Source of the DNA: an uncultured Clostridia bacterium
GTDB taxonomy: Bacteria > Bacillota > Clostridia > Oscillospirales > Acutalibacteraceae
Direction of reading: 5' to 3'
Assembly: GCA_937877675.1 (NCBI GenBank)
Contig: CALEIS010000118.1
Span: 1-7,444, forward strand
Length of the DNA: 7,444 nucleotides
Shown: positions 6,591 through 7,444 of the stretch, one piece after another
Numbering within the stretch: position 1 is the stretch's first letter
Layout of the letters: each line of letters starts with the position of its first letter
Notes under the pieces: model-generated
What the model was told of the DNA's origin: nothing
Databases searched by the model: none
Seen by the model: the letters and a program-made list of their open reading frames with translations, nothing else
Translations under genes and position numbers: made by a program

Positions 6591-7444
6591 ATGGCATTAA
6601 AACTTAACGATAAATATGTTAAGAATTTTATTACTGATGATGAATTAAACGCTATGGCTTCTGCTGTGGAAGATGCTCATCAGAAAATAGAAGATAAAAG
6701 TGGTGAAGGCTCTGACTTTTTAGGTTGGGTTGACCTTCCAGTAAATTATGATAAAGAAGAATTCGACAGAATTAAGAAAGCAGCTCAGAAAATTAAAGAA
6801 GATTCAAAAGCTCTTGTTGTTATCGGTATCGGTGGTTCATACCTCGGTGCTCGTGCTGCTATTGAATTCTGCACTTCACAAAACTATAACCTTGTGTCAA
6901 AAGACACTCCAAATATCTATTTCAGCGGTAACTCAATCAGTGGTAATTCACTCAGTGAGCTTGTTGACCTTGTAAAAGATGTTGATTTCTCAATCAATGT
7001 TATTTCAAAGTCAGGTACAACAACTGAACCTGCTATTGCTTTCCGTATTTTCCGTGACCTTCTTATTAAGAAGTATGGCGAGGAAGAAGCAGCAAAGAGA
7101 ATTTATGTTACAACTGATAAAGAAAAGGGAACACTTAAAGAATTCTCTGACAAAGCAGGTTACGAAACATTCGTAGTGCCTGATGATGTTGGTGGTAGAT
7201 ATTCAGTTCTTACTGCAGTTGGTCTTCTTCCAATCGCAGTTGCAGGAATTGATATTGATAAAATGATGCAGGGTGCTCAGGATGCTCGTGAAGCATACAG
7301 CGTTTGCGATATGAATAAGAACGATTGCTACAAATATGCTGCAATCCGTAACATCCTTCTCGGTAAAGGTAAAGCAGTTGAACTTATGGTTGCTTATGAG
7401 CCTGATTTCACAATGATGAACGAATGGTTCAAACAGCTCTTCGG
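6591..7444 (+). CDS. pgi: Glucose-6-phosphate isomerase, 3'-truncated by window edge
   Basis: The open frame starts MALKLNDKYV at 6591 and runs without a stop through 284 full codons to the right edge. It encodes the cytoplasmic enzyme that interconverts glucose 6-phosphate and fructose 6-phosphate. Visible motifs: IGIGGSYLGARAA (78-90) and ISKSGTTTEPA (138-148), the two sugar-isomerase segments that bind phosphate; DDVGGRYSVLTAVGLLP (198-214), the PGI signature holding the catalytic-site Arg R203; and MNEWFKQLF at the edge. In the family the latter continues as GES, so the catalytic Glu should fall about two codons beyond the window. Firmicute homologues have about 450 residues, so roughly 165 are missing. 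Codons are strongly biased to GGT, GCT, CTT and AAA, as expected for a highly expressed glycolytic gene. ATG 6591 is supported by GAGGA 10 bases upstream and its own promoter. Confidence 0.96.
   Translation, partial: MALKLNDKYVKNFITDDELNAMASAVEDAHQKIEDKSGEGSDFLGWVDLPVNYDKEEFDRIKKAAQKIKEDSKALVVIGIGGSYLGARAAIEFCTSQNYNLVSKDTPNIYFSGNSISGNSLSELVDLVKDVDFSINVISKSGTTTEPAIAFRIFRDLLIKKYGEEEAAKRIYVTTDKEKGTLKEFSDKAGYETFVVPDDVGGRYSVLTAVGLLPIAVAGIDIDKMMQGAQDAREAYSVCDMNKNDCYKYAAIRNILLGKGKAVELMVAYEPDFTMMNEWFKQLF

Noticed and set aside
6748..7176. Two plus-strand open frames in another frame of pgi
   Set aside because: The frame beginning at 6591 reads through the whole stretch as glucose-6-phosphate isomerase. 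These are frame shadows that appear because the true gene has no stop before the edge.
1..7444. A novel multi-gene system, mobile element, CRISPR array or tRNA gene
   Set aside because: All genes but one belong to known housekeeping or sugar-metabolism families. No terminal inverted repeats, transposase or integrase, spaced repeat arrays or cloverleaf sequence were seen on either strand.

Overview
The window looks like ordinary chromosome from a low-GC, Gram-positive anaerobe, most likely a gut or rumen member of the Clostridia close to Ruminococcus/Oscillospiraceae. The reasons are AT-rich DNA, strong purine-rich Shine-Dalgarno sites, near-consensus sigma-A type promoters, a DacF-type S11 peptidase, an MtaB/YqeV tRNA enzyme, a Firmicute-type glucose-6-phosphate isomerase, and an iron-dependent lactaldehyde reductase typical of anaerobic deoxy-sugar fermentation. 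The genus is inferred from overall character, not from a search.

Layout, left to right. The C-terminal part of a lactaldehyde reductase (fucO-like, plus strand) enters from the left edge and ends at a strong intrinsic terminator. A well-formed extended -10 promoter then drives a complete cytoplasmic GH2 beta-mannosidase. After a 64-bp gap with its own near-consensus promoter comes a small lipoprotein of unknown function. It is separated from the convergent tRNA methylthiotransferase gene mtaB (minus strand) by a hairpin that can terminate both strands. mtaB diverges from a D-alanyl-D-alanine carboxypeptidase gene (dacF-like) across an 89-bp region carrying a 10-bp direct repeat with a 21-bp period. 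Last is pgi, with its own promoter, cut by the right edge. There is no gene-free stretch longer than 300 bases; the longest gap is 146 bases (667-812).

How the genes relate. fucO, the beta-mannosidase and pgi all belong to sugar catabolism: reduction of lactaldehyde from fucose or rhamnose, release of mannose from short beta-mannosides, and entry of hexose phosphate into glycolysis. Each has its own promoter or terminator, so they look like neighbours with a shared theme and not one operon. mtaB and dacF are housekeeping genes for tRNA modification and cell-wall trimming.

I found no mobile element, CRISPR array, tRNA, rRNA, toxin-antitoxin pair or defence system, and nothing that supports a previously undescribed multi-gene system. 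The items most worth a second look are the spaced direct repeat between mtaB and dacF and the uncharacterised bipartite lipoprotein.
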